Source: Lyophyllum atratum (lineage: Eukaryota; Basidiomycota; Agaricomycetes; Agaricales; Lyophyllaceae). From it: a stretch of DNA of 64,000 bases. The notes beneath the pieces are model-generated. The model was not told where the DNA came from. It did not search any database and saw only the letters and a program-made list of their open reading frames with translations. This document shows, in pieces, positions 32,821-43,400 of this stretch (the stretch's first letter is position 1; the number at the start of each line of letters is the position of its first letter). Made by a program: the position numbers and the translations under genes. The stretch covers positions 310,001 through 374,000 of the forward strand of contig JACGCN010000020.1 of the NCBI GenBank assembly GCA_014905825.1, written 5' to 3'.

Positions 32821-34121
32821 ATGCCTAAATCAGATGGTCTTACCAAGAACCAGAGGTTTGTCTGGGATTTCCTCCAGCGTCAGGAGAACTGGAAGGTCCC
32901 TGGTTGCCCTCAAGGACGCCGTCACTGGCGTGAAGTCACTCTCGGCCGTGATTGTGCTGAACACTTCGGCAACCGTTCGTACTATGTCAGTGGCAACCCT
33001 TTCAGAGCATGATGAGTTACTGACATTACTACCAATTACAAACTAGTGTCAGTCATGCGGTCGCCACCAAGCCCTCCCTCTTTCTCCTGCACTCCGAGCC
33101 CTTGTTCGAGAGCGATATCAACTCTATCTTGCCGGTGAACAGTCTCGCACCAAACCCTCAACCCGTGCATCCGGAACGACTGGGTCCGCTCCCTTCACAC
33201 CTCAAACTACCGATGATGGAACTCGTAAGTCGAAGAACATATGAAACGAGGGATCATACGCTCACGGAAATCTGGCCTTAGACTCCTCTGGATCTCGCAA
33301 CCCAGCCCTGACCTCCGGAACCAGCATCTACTCACGCCAGCTAGCCTTAGACTCTCGGGATTATCTGACCCCGGCCTTGACCTCTGGAACCAGTATCTCT
33401 CCTGCGAGCGTGAATAGCCAGGCTGTCACAGGAAGTCCATCAAGGATATCAAAGAAGAAGCAAGCAGGTAAACACTTACATCTTCAAAGAGCGACGTATA
33501 TTGAAATGAGATTTGTCAGGTCCTCTGAGTCTCGTTGGTGCTCGGCTCGGTGTAAGAGATTTGTCGGAGTCTGACTCCGAGAGCGACATGCCGAGTCCTC
33601 GCTCGCTCGCAGTCCAGTTGTGGGGGAGTAGTCCTAACCCGAAGAAGGAAACTGTCCCTATCTGGATCTTCACAAAGGTTGGAGGAGCTCTCGAGCACAA
33701 AACCGAACTTGGGGTTGCAGGATCATACAGCTTCTTCTACGACCGGGAGTTCCGAGCTTTGACAAGCTTTCCTGAGGCGTCAATCAGCATATACGACAAG
33801 TATAAGGAGGGCTTTGTGGACTTACCGACTCAAATGTGCATTGATCTACCCTTCCCATATCCGATTGTGGTTCGCCAGAAGACCCTCTCCAATAGCGACT
33901 GCACGAACCTCCGTCAAATCCTAGGTAATTGCCCTCTTGCCGAAGACAGCTATATCAGACGGTCCAAGAAACGTGCCAGTCGCAGCAGTCCTAGCGATTC
34001 CGAGGAGATCGAAGTTGGGCCGGTGAAGCGCAGGCGATCGGATGGAACCTGGGCCGAAGTTATCGAGTTACTGGAGGAGGAAGGCGAGCATATCAGTGGA
34101 AGCCTTGACGAGCTGGACTAG
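32821..34121 (+). CDS. Unknown protein with a Cys/His cluster, divergent partner of the KDZ transposase
   Basis: Four plus-strand exons. Exon 1 starts at 32,821 ('MPKSDGLTKNQRFVWDFLQR', 'WREVTLGRDCAEHFG') and splices to 'YYCQSCGRHQALPLSPALRA' (from about 33,047). C..H...C-x-x-C-x-x-H could bind zinc. The third exon has two direct 'ALTSGTSI' repeats. The last (33,520-34,121) has Ser/Asp-rich 'LSESDSESDMPSP', a folded-looking stretch 'GSYSFFYDREFRALTSFPE', 'MCIDLPFPYPIVVRQKTL', and a basic then acidic end with 'KKRASRSS' and 'VKRRRSDGTW'. Because it is next to the transposase and inside the element ends, an accessory role in transposition or its control is likely, but that is inference. Confidence 0.65.
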
Positions 34122-35738
34122 GTTGGGGCCATCAGCGTTTATTGCGAGTAGATTCCATTTGAATACATACCCTTTTACCGTCTAGTCTGCCGTCCCTTCG
34201 AAAGATTGATGGCACGATGAAATGACTTAGAACAGAAAGAAATATTAGGAAAAACTTACGTTCGACGATACTGGGCACGCGGGCGCCGGGAAAACAAAGG
34301 TGGTAGACGAACATTGCAACTTCAAGCCAGTGCCAGAATGATAATCTGAGAAACGACAAGTCACATGGCGTGCGTCATCTGACGATCACATGTCGTTTAT
34401 CTCGTGACTCTTTTGTTAATCCAAACATTGACAACGCAAGCCACCGTGCTATCTTCCCTCATCTCCCTACCTCGACCACCACCCCGCACCTCAACGTCGG
34501 CGTGTCCTGGGACCACAAGGTAAGGTTTCAACTGGTTTCTACTTGTTCTAAGTCATTTATCGTACTAATCAGTCTCGTTAACATTTACTTAGATAATTCT
34601 ATCGATTAACCGATGAAACGGCGCCCTCCTCCCCTCGAAAAGGGATGCGAGACGGCCAGGGAAGGGTTGGCAGACCCCTGACGGGGGGAGCCGCTACGTG
34701 CGTCTGCTACACCATGCTTAGCCGCCATCGACTAACCTTCCTTTATAAAGATCTTCCCTCCTCCAACACGATACAGTCACTCTCCTCCCCTTCAAAGGGG
34801 ATGCGAGACGGCTGATTACGACCCGTGACACTCTCCAGGTGCCCAGCCGAAGCCCATCCGTCGCCCGCTCAAGCCAACGGCCCGATCGCCCAGCTGCGAT
34901 GGACCCAACGACCGTTCAGTCGGCCACCCATAGCTCACGTCGCCCACCACGACCGTAACGCCCGCGTCCTCTACCCACGTCGCCCACCCTGCCGCCAACG
35001 GACTCCGCGAGAATCGTGCAGTCGGCCGCCCATGTACGTCGCCCACCGCTGCGACCAACGGACTCCACCACGACCGCCCAGTCGACCGCTCACCCATGTC
35101 GCCCACCGAGTGGGTGTGATCACTGCATTACTACTACTAGTGTATATAGTAGATATCTGCATTTATCAAAATATAAGATAGTTACAAGATATTTTTTGCG
35201 CGCTGAGATGCTTGAACTGAGATGACATCATAATGCCGCGCATTTTACAGGATTGCGCGCGCGAGTGACGTCAGATTACTTGTCGTATGAGCCACATTAG
35301 GATGTGTGGTACTCGAGCTTGAGGCGTTGAGGACTTCAGGTTCAAGATGTGCTTGTGTTCATAACCTGCTATGGCTCAACCTGTACGGTACGCATCCTGT
35401 GTATAACATTTGTGTGCTGATCGGAAAAGGCCGAGGTGCTGTGTTCGATTCTCGCTGATGCAAGTAATTTCAAAAAATTCTGTCTTTGTCTGCCAACCGT
35501 TGTCTCGCTCCCCTTTTTGTCTCTGTCCGGCGAGAGATCATTTCCTTTTGGAGAATACTATGACGCGCGTCAGATAAGCCACAGATCATGTCAAATCGTC
35601 CGCTTTGACTATAGCTACACAATCTAATTGTACGATGGCCCCTTGGCCAGACATGCCAAAGCTTCAATACCACCAGCTTGGGCCCGATGTTCAGCATATA
35701 TGAGGCCACAGTGTGCGCATCGCTATGCACGCGCGACA
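34122..35738. other. Non-coding spacer of the KDZ element with a GC-rich repeat tract
   Basis: Two copies of a roughly 33-bp unit (CTCCTCCCCT then CGAAAAGGGATGCGAGACGG) lie near 34,627 and 34,785. They are followed by a GC-rich tract at about 34,825-35,115 with many CGCCCACC/GACCAACGGACTCC-like units. No gene is supported. The 5' flank of the next gene occupies the right part. Confidence 0.6.
34825..35115. repeat. GC-rich degenerate minisatellite
   Basis: Recurrent CGTCGCCCACC and CAACGGACTCC words, spaced about 30-60 bp apart in varying order. Open frames on both strands across it are a consequence of base composition. Confidence 0.7.
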
Positions 35739-38049
35739 ATGCCCAAATCCCACTTCACCAAAGAACAAGACGCCCACCTTCACTCACTCCTCCCTGCTCT
35801 CGAATCATGCATCGAGAAACATGATCCCCAACTCCTGGGCAAGAATATCAAGGTCACCGAATGGAAGAAGGCCAGCGCAGCCAAAGTACTGAACCATGAG
35901 CTGTTCAAGGATAAGTTGGACACCACTGAAAAGACGCTTGCTGATTGGGAGACGGTAAGTATCAAGGGGGCTCCAAGCGCTAGCATTTGCACCATGATCT
36001 CATTTCTTTATCAGGCAATAATCCGGTGGTTTACAAATCGCAACAATTACACGTTCAAGCTCAAGCCCGCCAAGCTTGCGCTGAAAGCCGCATCCTCCTC
36101 TGCAACCTCTCGGGGCACTCCAACCACCTTAGCCAGCGCCGCAGCTGCCGTTACCTCCGAGTCCAACTCCGCCTCCCCGGACAAGGCAGTCAGCCGTGTT
36201 GGGTCCCACCTGGATCGCGCCCTCCAGCAGCTCGCGGCTTTTACTACGGAGCTCTCACCATTTGACCTCTTCGCCTTTGAAAATGACAAGGAAGTTACCG
36301 AGAACTATCGTGCTTACGCAAAGGAAACTGGGATCCCTGGTGGAGGGGCACGCAAGCATATCTTGGGTGAGATGTGGGCGAAGGCTGATAAAAGGCTCTG
36401 GGAAGAAAAGGCTCAACATATGGTGAATAATATCGAAGCGTATGTTCGTTCCCCGAAGCCTTCTGCTCCGTATGCTAACTACGCTGGTAGAAACCAAGAA
36501 CAGTTTGCTTGTATCATGAAGATTGCTCTGGACGGTCTCGCTGAACGAGGACGCATCGGCTCCTCGATCTTTAACTTCTATTTCGCCTACCGCGACAAGA
36601 ACGACGGTTTGCATAGCGGCGTGTATGTTGTTCTTTTCGTTGTAGGTAATATGGAGCTCAATCATTCACAGCGTCTATTCCGGGTATGATACGACTACGA
36701 ACACACCAGTTGTCAGTAAACCACCAGAAGCTGAAGAGCTCCAGGACGGGTGGGCTGATTATGCCGATCAGGCACTTCCTCGCAGTGAGTAATGTGATTT
36801 CTGAAACAGGTCTGTGCTCATTGTTCTTGGTAGCTTCACCTGGTCGACCTGCCACCATTACCTTCGATCGTAGCGAGCAGCAACTCCCCATCTTTCCCAG
36901 GGTCAAGATCCGCGATACATCTGCGAGAGACATGGGCAATTTGATTAATGGCTATCTTGTAGCACTCTGGCGTGCGTTTCCTTCGTTGTATACAGAACAC
37001 CAATGTCCTAATCTAATCACAGGTCACGCTGTTCAAACTGGAGCTGTCACCGACGCAGAGGTTTCACCACAAGCCTTACCTTGGAAAGAGCTAGCAGAGG
37101 ATCCCGATCGCTTCTACGACACGGCCACATATTCTCTCCCTACACCTCTGAAGTCCATCGACAGCTGCAGCCCGGTGGACATCCTTCTCCTCGCCACCTA
37201 CTTCCGTGAACTTCGGCGTCTGAAAGCGCACTTCATGTTTCGAACCACCAGCATCCAACCACTCTTCGAACCCTCGAGCTCGCCCTTCATCAGCCCAGCT
37301 TCGTCGCCAGCGAAGTCACCAACGACAATATTGCCGGCGCCAGCTGACGTCACCAATGATGATAGCAGTCGCCAAGGAGGCTCCATTTCTCCTTCCTTCA
37401 AACGCCCAGCAAGTCCCGTTACCGTCGCAAACTCACAGCTGCCAGCGCAGCCTTGCCCACTACCCAAAGCCTCGAGTGTCACCATCGATCCCGTTGCCTC
37501 CAAGACCTCGAGCGCCGTCAACGAAGATGTTCCGCTTCAAGCTTTGACCACCACCCCCGCCAGCGACGGCGTGATCCCTCCCGGAACTTCGGCCACCATC
37601 AGCAATGTTGGTCCTGGTGTCTCGGCTACTGTTGATGTTGATATGCCATCACACATTCCCCTCGAATCCACCACCATTTCTCCCAGCAACGGTGTGATCC
37701 CTCCCGGAACCGAGTCGGCCAACAGCAACGTCGCTCTTGGTGTCTCAGCTACCACTGATCAACGCACGCCATCGCATGAGGCAGAAACTTCAACTTCGCC
37801 GAACGGCGAAAAGCCAGTGTCCAAAAAGCCATCAAAGGTGAGCAGACCGTCAGCCGCACTTACAATATACTTATGGACTAACGAGATTTGCAGAAGACAA
37901 GAGCAAAAGCCTCATCCTCGTCTAAGATTCTCCTCCCAGAACAGACACCCTCGGAAGGCCGAGGGAAGCGCAAGCGGCAGCCGGTAGCATTTGGGCCAAC
38001 CACCCTCGTTGACCCTAATCAGCCTCCCCCAAAGAAGAGAGTCAAGTGA
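35739..38049 (+). CDS. Unknown nuclear-type protein, cargo of the KDZ element
   Basis: Plus-strand gene starting at the ATG near 35,739 ('MPKSHFTKEQDAHLHSLLPA'). A 60-bp intron (about 35,955-36,014) joins 'TLADWET' to 'AIIRWFTNRNNYTFKLKPAK'. Further exons give 'SPFDLFAFENDKEVTENYRA', 'LGEMWAKADKRLWEEKAQHM', 'YDTTTNTPVVSKPPEAEEL' (36,690-36,785), 'DMGNLINGYLVALW' (about 36,930-36,975) and 'LPWKELAEDPDRFYDTATYS' (about 37,080). A long Ser/Thr/Pro-rich region with a repeated 'GVIPPGT' unit follows (37,300-37,840). The gene ends in a basic tail 'GKRKRQPVAFGP' and 'PPKKRVK' with stop at 38,047-38,049. The N-terminal third has the look of a DNA-binding or high-mobility-group-like helical region. 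The 'W..L...P..FYDT' block is shared by many agaricomycete hypothetical proteins. Exact middle splices are uncertain. Confidence 0.65.
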
Positions 38050-38129
38050 GTGCCTCTTTGAATTCATCTTTCAGGACATTCACATACGTCCAACATACGT
38101 CTATAGGCACTCGTACTACTATGAGATAG

Positions 38130-38491
38130 TCCCAGTCTAAGTCGTTTAATCATGCGAGTTTAAACTGCGGGTTTAAACGAGGCTCACTTCCACGTCACGT
38201 ATACTTACGCTCATCGAGTCATTTGATTAAACGGACATAGGATTAAACGGACATATGATTAAACTAGTAATATGCCTTAAACATTAGTTCCCTAAACTAC
38301 GTAGATATTGTCTCATGAATTAAACAGAGGATTAAACGAATGCCCCTTGCCTTGATGCAGCTTAAACAACGAGTTTGACCTCTCTTCTCGAGCCTCAAGC
38401 TGACTACCGGCTGTTATGAGGTTTAAACAGGTGGATTAAGCACCTGTAGCTTCGGAAAGAGGTTGGATTAAACAAAAACCATACTGTTTTT
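38130..38491. repeat. Right subterminal TTTAAAC repeat array of the KDZ element
   Basis: At least ten TTTAAAC/TTAAAC motifs (near 38,143, 38,158, 38,170, 38,225, 38,241, 38,257, 38,276, 38,319, 38,332, 38,362, 38,422 and 38,468) mirror the left array. TTTCCGAAGCT near both ends (2,597 and, inverted, about 38,455) is another shared block. Confidence 0.75.
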
Positions 38492-38499
38492 GAGGAGGC
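38492..38499 (+). repeat. Right 8-bp target-site duplication of the KDZ element
   Basis: GAGGAGGC, identical to 2,547-2,554. The following host sequence (AGCGCAGCTGAAG) resumes the alignment with segment X2 at 48,597. Confidence 0.8.
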
Positions 38500-39981
38500 A
38501 AGGGTAGCGCAGCTGAAGAAGAGGGAGGCAACAGAGGCAAGGGAGCGGAGAGCTGGGGTGGGGGTGGACGCGGAGCGGAAAAGACTCGCAGTGGAAAGGA
38601 CAGGCTGAGCATGGAGAAGACTATGCGAGAGGTAGCAGAGACGGAACACTGAAGCGGACCGCTTTACGGAGGCTCGGCGCGAGGAGCATGAAGAGAGGAG
38701 TGGGACGAAACTGGTGGAGAACAAGGCTGCGCCAAAATAGGTGATGTCGATCATCGAAGTAGGGCTAGTTGAAAACGAGTCCAAGCCCGAGGAAATGATG
38801 ACGGAGGATGAGCCTGGTTGTTAGCGAGACGGGGGTTGTCGACGAAGCCGTGGTTCTTCGCGATGAGCGGTTTGACAGGGCGTTTGGATGATCGGAGGCG
38901 GATGCGCGTTGATCTGTGTTCAGCAATACGGGAAACGATTGGGTGGAAGGGTTTTCGGGAGGTACATCGTCTTCGATCCCTCTCTCCTCCTTCATAAGCT
39001 GATGTCCGTCCTCCTCCTATCTAGCCTCCCGTATCCCATCGTCACGGAAGTCCGAACACTTTTCAATCTCTATCCCTTCCCATCCATCTGCAGACAAGTA
39101 GGAGCTCCGAGCGACGTACATGAAACAGAATACCTGCGTGGTAGCCTTGACCTCGAAGAAACGGCGAATTCAGAAGGGGCACATCAGGCGAAGGCGGGCC
39201 AGGGCCCAGAATCGCTCAGCAGAAGAAAGTAGAGTTGTTCGGGGCCCTTGTGGGCGATGCTATTCTCGATGGCGCTGGAGTCGAAGTTGATGACTCGATG
39301 GAGGCGTTGTGGGAAGAAGAAGATCTTGTGGCATCGCTTGATAGGGCGAAGGGAGAGAGCTATGTGTCTGTGTGGTATCCAGAGGAGGTCGTGGGTGAGG
39401 AGGTTGGCGAGGAGGAAGCCCACCCTGACATGGCAAGCCCCACGCCGAGTCCCCAGATCCACAATATGGGCGCGTCAGACGTGAGGGCTGGTCCTTCCGC
39501 CCCGGTCTCGGAGTGTTGTGACTGGAAAGGCTGACGTCGGAGAGGGTGTGGACTCGGAGGGCCTCTCTGTCGTGGTGAGGTGTGAGACACGAGGTTTGAA
39601 ATGGGGTCCGCTTGCCGCTGACGAGTGGTGGGCTGTGACTCCATTTCGGGCTATGGACGTCGGGCAGACAACTGACGAGTTGGATGCCTGGCGTTTCTCA
39701 TGCTTCGGTGGGTCGCTTGATCTGGCTCTGCTTGGACCTGGTATTGGTACTTGGATTCGTATCGTCATTTTTGGTGCTCGTGACTCTAGATGAGTAGTAG
39801 TAATATACAGTAGTGACGCGCGCTTTGCACCTTGAAGCTACTCCTTGTGTGGGTCCAATCACAATCCCGATATTCTCGGGCTTCAATGTTATAACTCTGG
39901 TACTCGAACCTTCAGAGATCCTCCGCCATCCACCGCTTTCACCAAAGCCACCTACCCATCGAAGTTGTCCAATCTGCCTCA
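38500..39981. pseudogene. Right part of segment X1: decayed coding fragments
   Basis: Homologous to 48,591-49,967. The first about 250 bp continue the coiled-coil tail of the membrane-protein remnant, with stops. About 39,150-39,460 encodes 'LVGDAILDGAGVEVDDSMEA' and 'SLDRAKGESYVSVWYPEEV', which recurs in X2 (49,233) and at 56,780. It begins with a basic 'KKRRIQKRHIRRRRAR' segment in another frame, so a small basic/acidic protein gene has been broken by indels. About 39,530-39,790 has a further open frame without recognisable features. Confidence 0.5.
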
Positions 39982-41864
39982 ATGTATCACTGCCTCAAGA
40001 TCCTCGAAATCCAGACACATATCCTTGAGCATCTCGAATACGCATGTTCTAGTACCAACTTCGACCCTTCTCGCGACAAGTATCGTGCGACTCTGGCGAG
40101 CTTGGCCAGGACATCCTCCACATTTACAGGTCTTCTTCGCTTGTTCCTTTTCAGTTATATGTCGGGGGTTGACACATTCACCGTTTAGAAGCTGCCCTCG
40201 ATGCGCTATGGTATGACCAACCCTCCCTGGCATATCTAATCCAGGTGATGCCCGACGATCTGTGGACGATCATTAAGGAGCCAGAGCTTCCTTCGGGCGT
40301 CCAGTATGGAGGAGCGAGAACTGTGGAGACATTGGTAAGCACCAGAAGTTCTAAGCTATCGATTGCAAGCGACATAATTTTCATCCGATAGAAATTCAAT
40401 AGACCCCTGGAAGACACCGACTGGTCACGATTTGAGTATTACTCGCACAGAATCCGATCGTTAGGCAACATGTACATGTTCTTGCGCGGACTACCGGATG
40501 ACGGTGAAACCGGGTTCGAATCTCACAACTCACACCGACCACCGGATGTCGATGCATCCGTGTTCAAATCTTTCAACTTGCACCGTCCCTTCGATTCCTT
40601 GCTCCCCAACCTTCATGCATTCCACCTCAACCTCGATGACCCCTCAACATTAAGATGTCTTCCATTCATGCCCGCCGTTCTCTTTTCGAGTGGTGCCGAA
40701 CTCAAGGCACTTGTGTTAGACATACCGCATAGGCTGCCTGACGATTTTTCCAGTTTCCTTTCATCCATTTCATACACCTGCCCACATATCCGTTTCCTGG
40801 AAATCAAACTCCTTAGCCAGATTGCCCCAGTCCTATTCATGCCCAGTCACAGTATCATGCTCATACCATTCATATGTGAGCTCAACAATCTTCAGTCTCT
40901 CATGATCCCTGAAGAATGGACGGCGACACCCGACCTCATCCGCCACCTTGGAAGTTTGACTAGGCTTTATCGTTGCGGGGACATATTCATTGACTCCTCC
41001 ATGACCGGCCTCCAGATACGGCAGCTGTTCAACACGAGCGACGGCGGACGTTTTTCGGAGCTCCTCCGCCTCAACCTCAAAACGTCGAGTCCGGACCAGG
41101 CTGCAGATGTAGTGCAATCGTTGCAATTGCCTCTGATGGAACTGTCAATAGCTTTTTTGGAACCCGAATTCCAGCCTCCAACCTCCGTCCCAAGGCTTAT
41201 AGATTCCTTCGTAAATCACAAGTGCATTTCATCCTTGACAACACTCTCTCTCGGTTGGTCCTACCCACTCACGCATGAAACCGCACCTGAATCTATGTGC
41301 ACCAACTTCAAGCCTCTATTCCTGCTCAAAGCACTCCGTGAACTTTACCTCCACTGGCAGACTAATTCACCATTTGACAATGATTGGCTTGCTGATGCGG
41401 CCATGGCTTGGCCTCATCTCAGCCGCCTCATCCTGGGTTCAGTGGATCCTGAACCCCCAACAGCGACTCTAGTAGGCCTGCTCCCCTTAATTAGGCATTG
41501 TCCACAGCTCTCCTACCTTTCGCTTACCATTGATGCCAAACCCTTCGGCCGGGATCAGGATATCCTGCCTTCCGGGATCTGCAATCGGAAGCTTACACGG
41601 CTGGGAATGCCATTCTCCCTAATCACGGATCCGGAGGGCGTATTTCAGTGCCTGCAGCTTATGTTTCTTCGCTTGACTTCGATTGACTATGGGTGTATCA
41701 CCTATGAGTTTCGGGACCAAGAGGGTGATTGGGATAGGCTTGTGCAGTTGCTGAGACTTAAACCAGTTAATGAATCCAAGGAATTGCTGGATGAAGTCCT
41801 TGACGGATTTGGGAACGGGCCAGTCGACGATGATTTCGAGTTTCTTCAATTAGGGTTCATTTGA
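39982..41864 (+). CDS. F-box-type protein, paralogue A (C-terminus truncated)
   Basis: Three plus-strand exons: 39,982-40,129, 40,189-40,334 and 40,392-41,864. The protein starts 'MYHCLKILEIQTHILEHLE', the F-box-like start of a large agaricomycete family, then 'TEAALDALWYDQPSLAYLIQ' and 'VMPDDLWTII', all standard for it. The long last exon has leucine-rich-repeat-like segments ('LLPNLHAFHLNLDDPSTLR', 'PHLSRLILGSV', 'CPQLSYLSLTID'). Such proteins act as substrate adaptors of SCF ubiquitin ligases. Compared with paralogue B (49,968-51,919), a 5-bp insertion near 41,848 shifts the frame and replaces the last 24 or so residues with 'LGFI'. Otherwise the two agree closely through all exons and introns. 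Confidence 0.8.
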
Positions 41865-42075
41865 ACGCCCAAAGAGGAAATGACGAAGCCAACGTATTCG
41901 ACTTGGGAGCGGTCGAATTCACATTTCTTGGCATTGACGATAGCTGATATCTTTTATGTGGTCAGCACTGCACAAAAAGAGCCAGGGCAGAGTAGAGTGT
42001 AGCGACTGGAGCTTCCTCGATGGCATCCTTGTATCCGCCCGTCTTCCCTTATGAACAATGTCATACCCCATGTAT

Positions 42076-42359
42076 CCTTCGATCCTTGATCGATTGATCC
42101 TTTATTGGGTCGTTATTCCTGCTAACCTATCGCAGAAGAGAACACATGTTAAGAAAATATTCACGCAGTGACAATGAAAACTTCTTCTCCGTCCAAGTTC
42201 TTTGTACTTGCCCGCGCGCCTTCCCCATGTCATTGTTAGGCTAATACTAGGTGTCGTGGACTTACTCAAAAGCTTAACTGGTGGTGCCGTTGTTGGTGGT
42301 TGATAATCCCAGTGGGCGCAGCAGTACATCATTGCTGGGAAATTGAAACGAGAATGAGA
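42076..42359. other. Junction between segment X1 and the MRD1 fragment
   Basis: The alignment of X1 with X2 fades near 42,075. No gene is recognised in this stretch. Confidence 0.35.
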
Positions 42360-43400
42360 TCAGACCTCCAAATGCTCGACATCCTCGTCGCCCGTCATGC
42401 GGCTCTTGCCCAAATCCAACTTCCTCTTCTTCACCGGCATGTACTTGCCATACCAATACCCCACCCCCGCCTTCTTCCTCAACGCATCCAAGTCCTGCAC
42501 CGCCCTCTTCTGCCCACTAGGAGGAAAGCTTACCTGAGCCATTTCGCCAAAGGGCTTGAAGAGCTCGAGGAGATCGGTGTCCGTGCATGAGAATGCCAAA
42601 TTGCGCACTAATTATAGACGTGCGGTCTGCAAGATTGTCTCGACGGTCAGGTCTTCCGGAGCTTCAGGTTCCGCGGGCTGTTGTTCGTTTTACAGCCGAG
42701 TAACGCTTCAGTACTCAGTACTCAGTATTCATGCATTCGGACGAAGATAGAATGAGAACAAACTGGAAGCCCCTTTCCTGGCCCGTCCTCGTCATCAGAT
42801 TGCTCAAACACTTTCTCCACCACATCCGCCGCCTTCGACATGTGTTTCTTCATCCAGTCAAGGTCAAAAATGGTCTTGTCGCGCGTTCTTATGTTGGTAT
42901 GGTCGGTCATGGGTACGTCCTCGGTGACCTATGGTGCAGCCATTGTCGCGATGATAGCTTGGCCGGGCTGAGCTTCGTTGGCCCACGTTGGGCCCTTTTT
43001 CGTTCGGGTCTGCATTACTTTCATGTATTCATCGAGTTGAGAGTTGGACTCTGCTGTCTCCTTTTTTCAGCGGCCTTAGACTTGGGGAGTTTGTTGGAAA
43101 CCGCGTCGTCGTCGAGAGATGGACCTAGCCCCGATTTGGCCGCGATCGCTTATTCAAGCGTGGCTGAGGCGCATCCTTCGCACCACAAATCAACCTAACT
43201 GCCAGTGCATGGTCAATTAGACATAGAGCAAGGGCTGATAAGAATGCAGACGAACCTCAGTGACGTTCACGCTAATTCTCGTTGAATAAATAAATGTCCG
43301 ATCAAAATACTCGTTCGCAGCCAACGCCTCCTTCTCAGTCTTATATCCAACAAAACCAAACCGGCGTGGTTGTTGACGGAAGTAAAAGACGTCGACCAGG
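42360..43400 (-). pseudogene. MRD1: Truncated MRD1-like gene (RNA-recognition-motif ribosome-biogenesis protein)
   Basis: Minus-strand pieces in order resemble MRD1, the multi-RRM protein of early 90S pre-ribosomes. 'RRFGFVGYKTEKEALAANEY' with 'FDRTFIYSTRISV' (about 43,255-43,370) is the end of RRM1. 'NSQLDEYMKVMQTRTKKGPT' (about 42,980-43,070) and 'FDLDWMKKHMSKAADVVEK' (about 42,810-42,870) are the linker. 'MRNLAFSCTDTDLLELFKPF' with 'GEMAQVSF' (about 42,525-42,608) starts RRM2. The start of RRM1 and everything after the first part of RRM2 are missing, and the reading frames are broken by stops and altered splice sites. The piece following RRM2 start ('GYWYGKYMPVKKRKLDLGK') is from a later part of the protein, so internal sequence was lost. 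Confidence 0.7.

Larger units (their letters stand above)
2555..38491 (-). mobile_element. KDZ-superfamily DNA transposon (about 35.9 kb, including a nested Helitron)
   Basis: The element is bounded by an 8-bp direct repeat and its absence defines the empty site in segment X2. The two ends, read inwards, share an imperfect inverted repeat: about 19 of 24 positions agree from 2,559 and, on the other strand, from about 38,488, both ending in GTTTAATCC. Each end has about 350-420 bp packed with TTTAAAC/TTAAAC motifs. Contents: a CxC2-KDZ transposase gene on the minus strand, now split (2,904-5,672 and 30,938-32,515), a divergent plus-strand gene (32,821-34,121), a GC-rich repeat tract, and a second plus-strand gene (35,739-38,049). 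The 25.3-kb Helitron at 5,667-30,937 sits inside the transposase gene, so the KDZ element itself is about 10.7 kb. With its transposase split it cannot move on its own in this state. Confidence 0.82.

Noticed and set aside
35370..35462. tRNA-like or SINE-head-like sequence (A-box-like GGCTCAACCTG and B-box-like GTTCGATTC)
   Set aside because: The two boxes are about 70 bp apart and no acceptor or T-stem pairing can be drawn around them, so neither a tRNA nor a SINE is supported.
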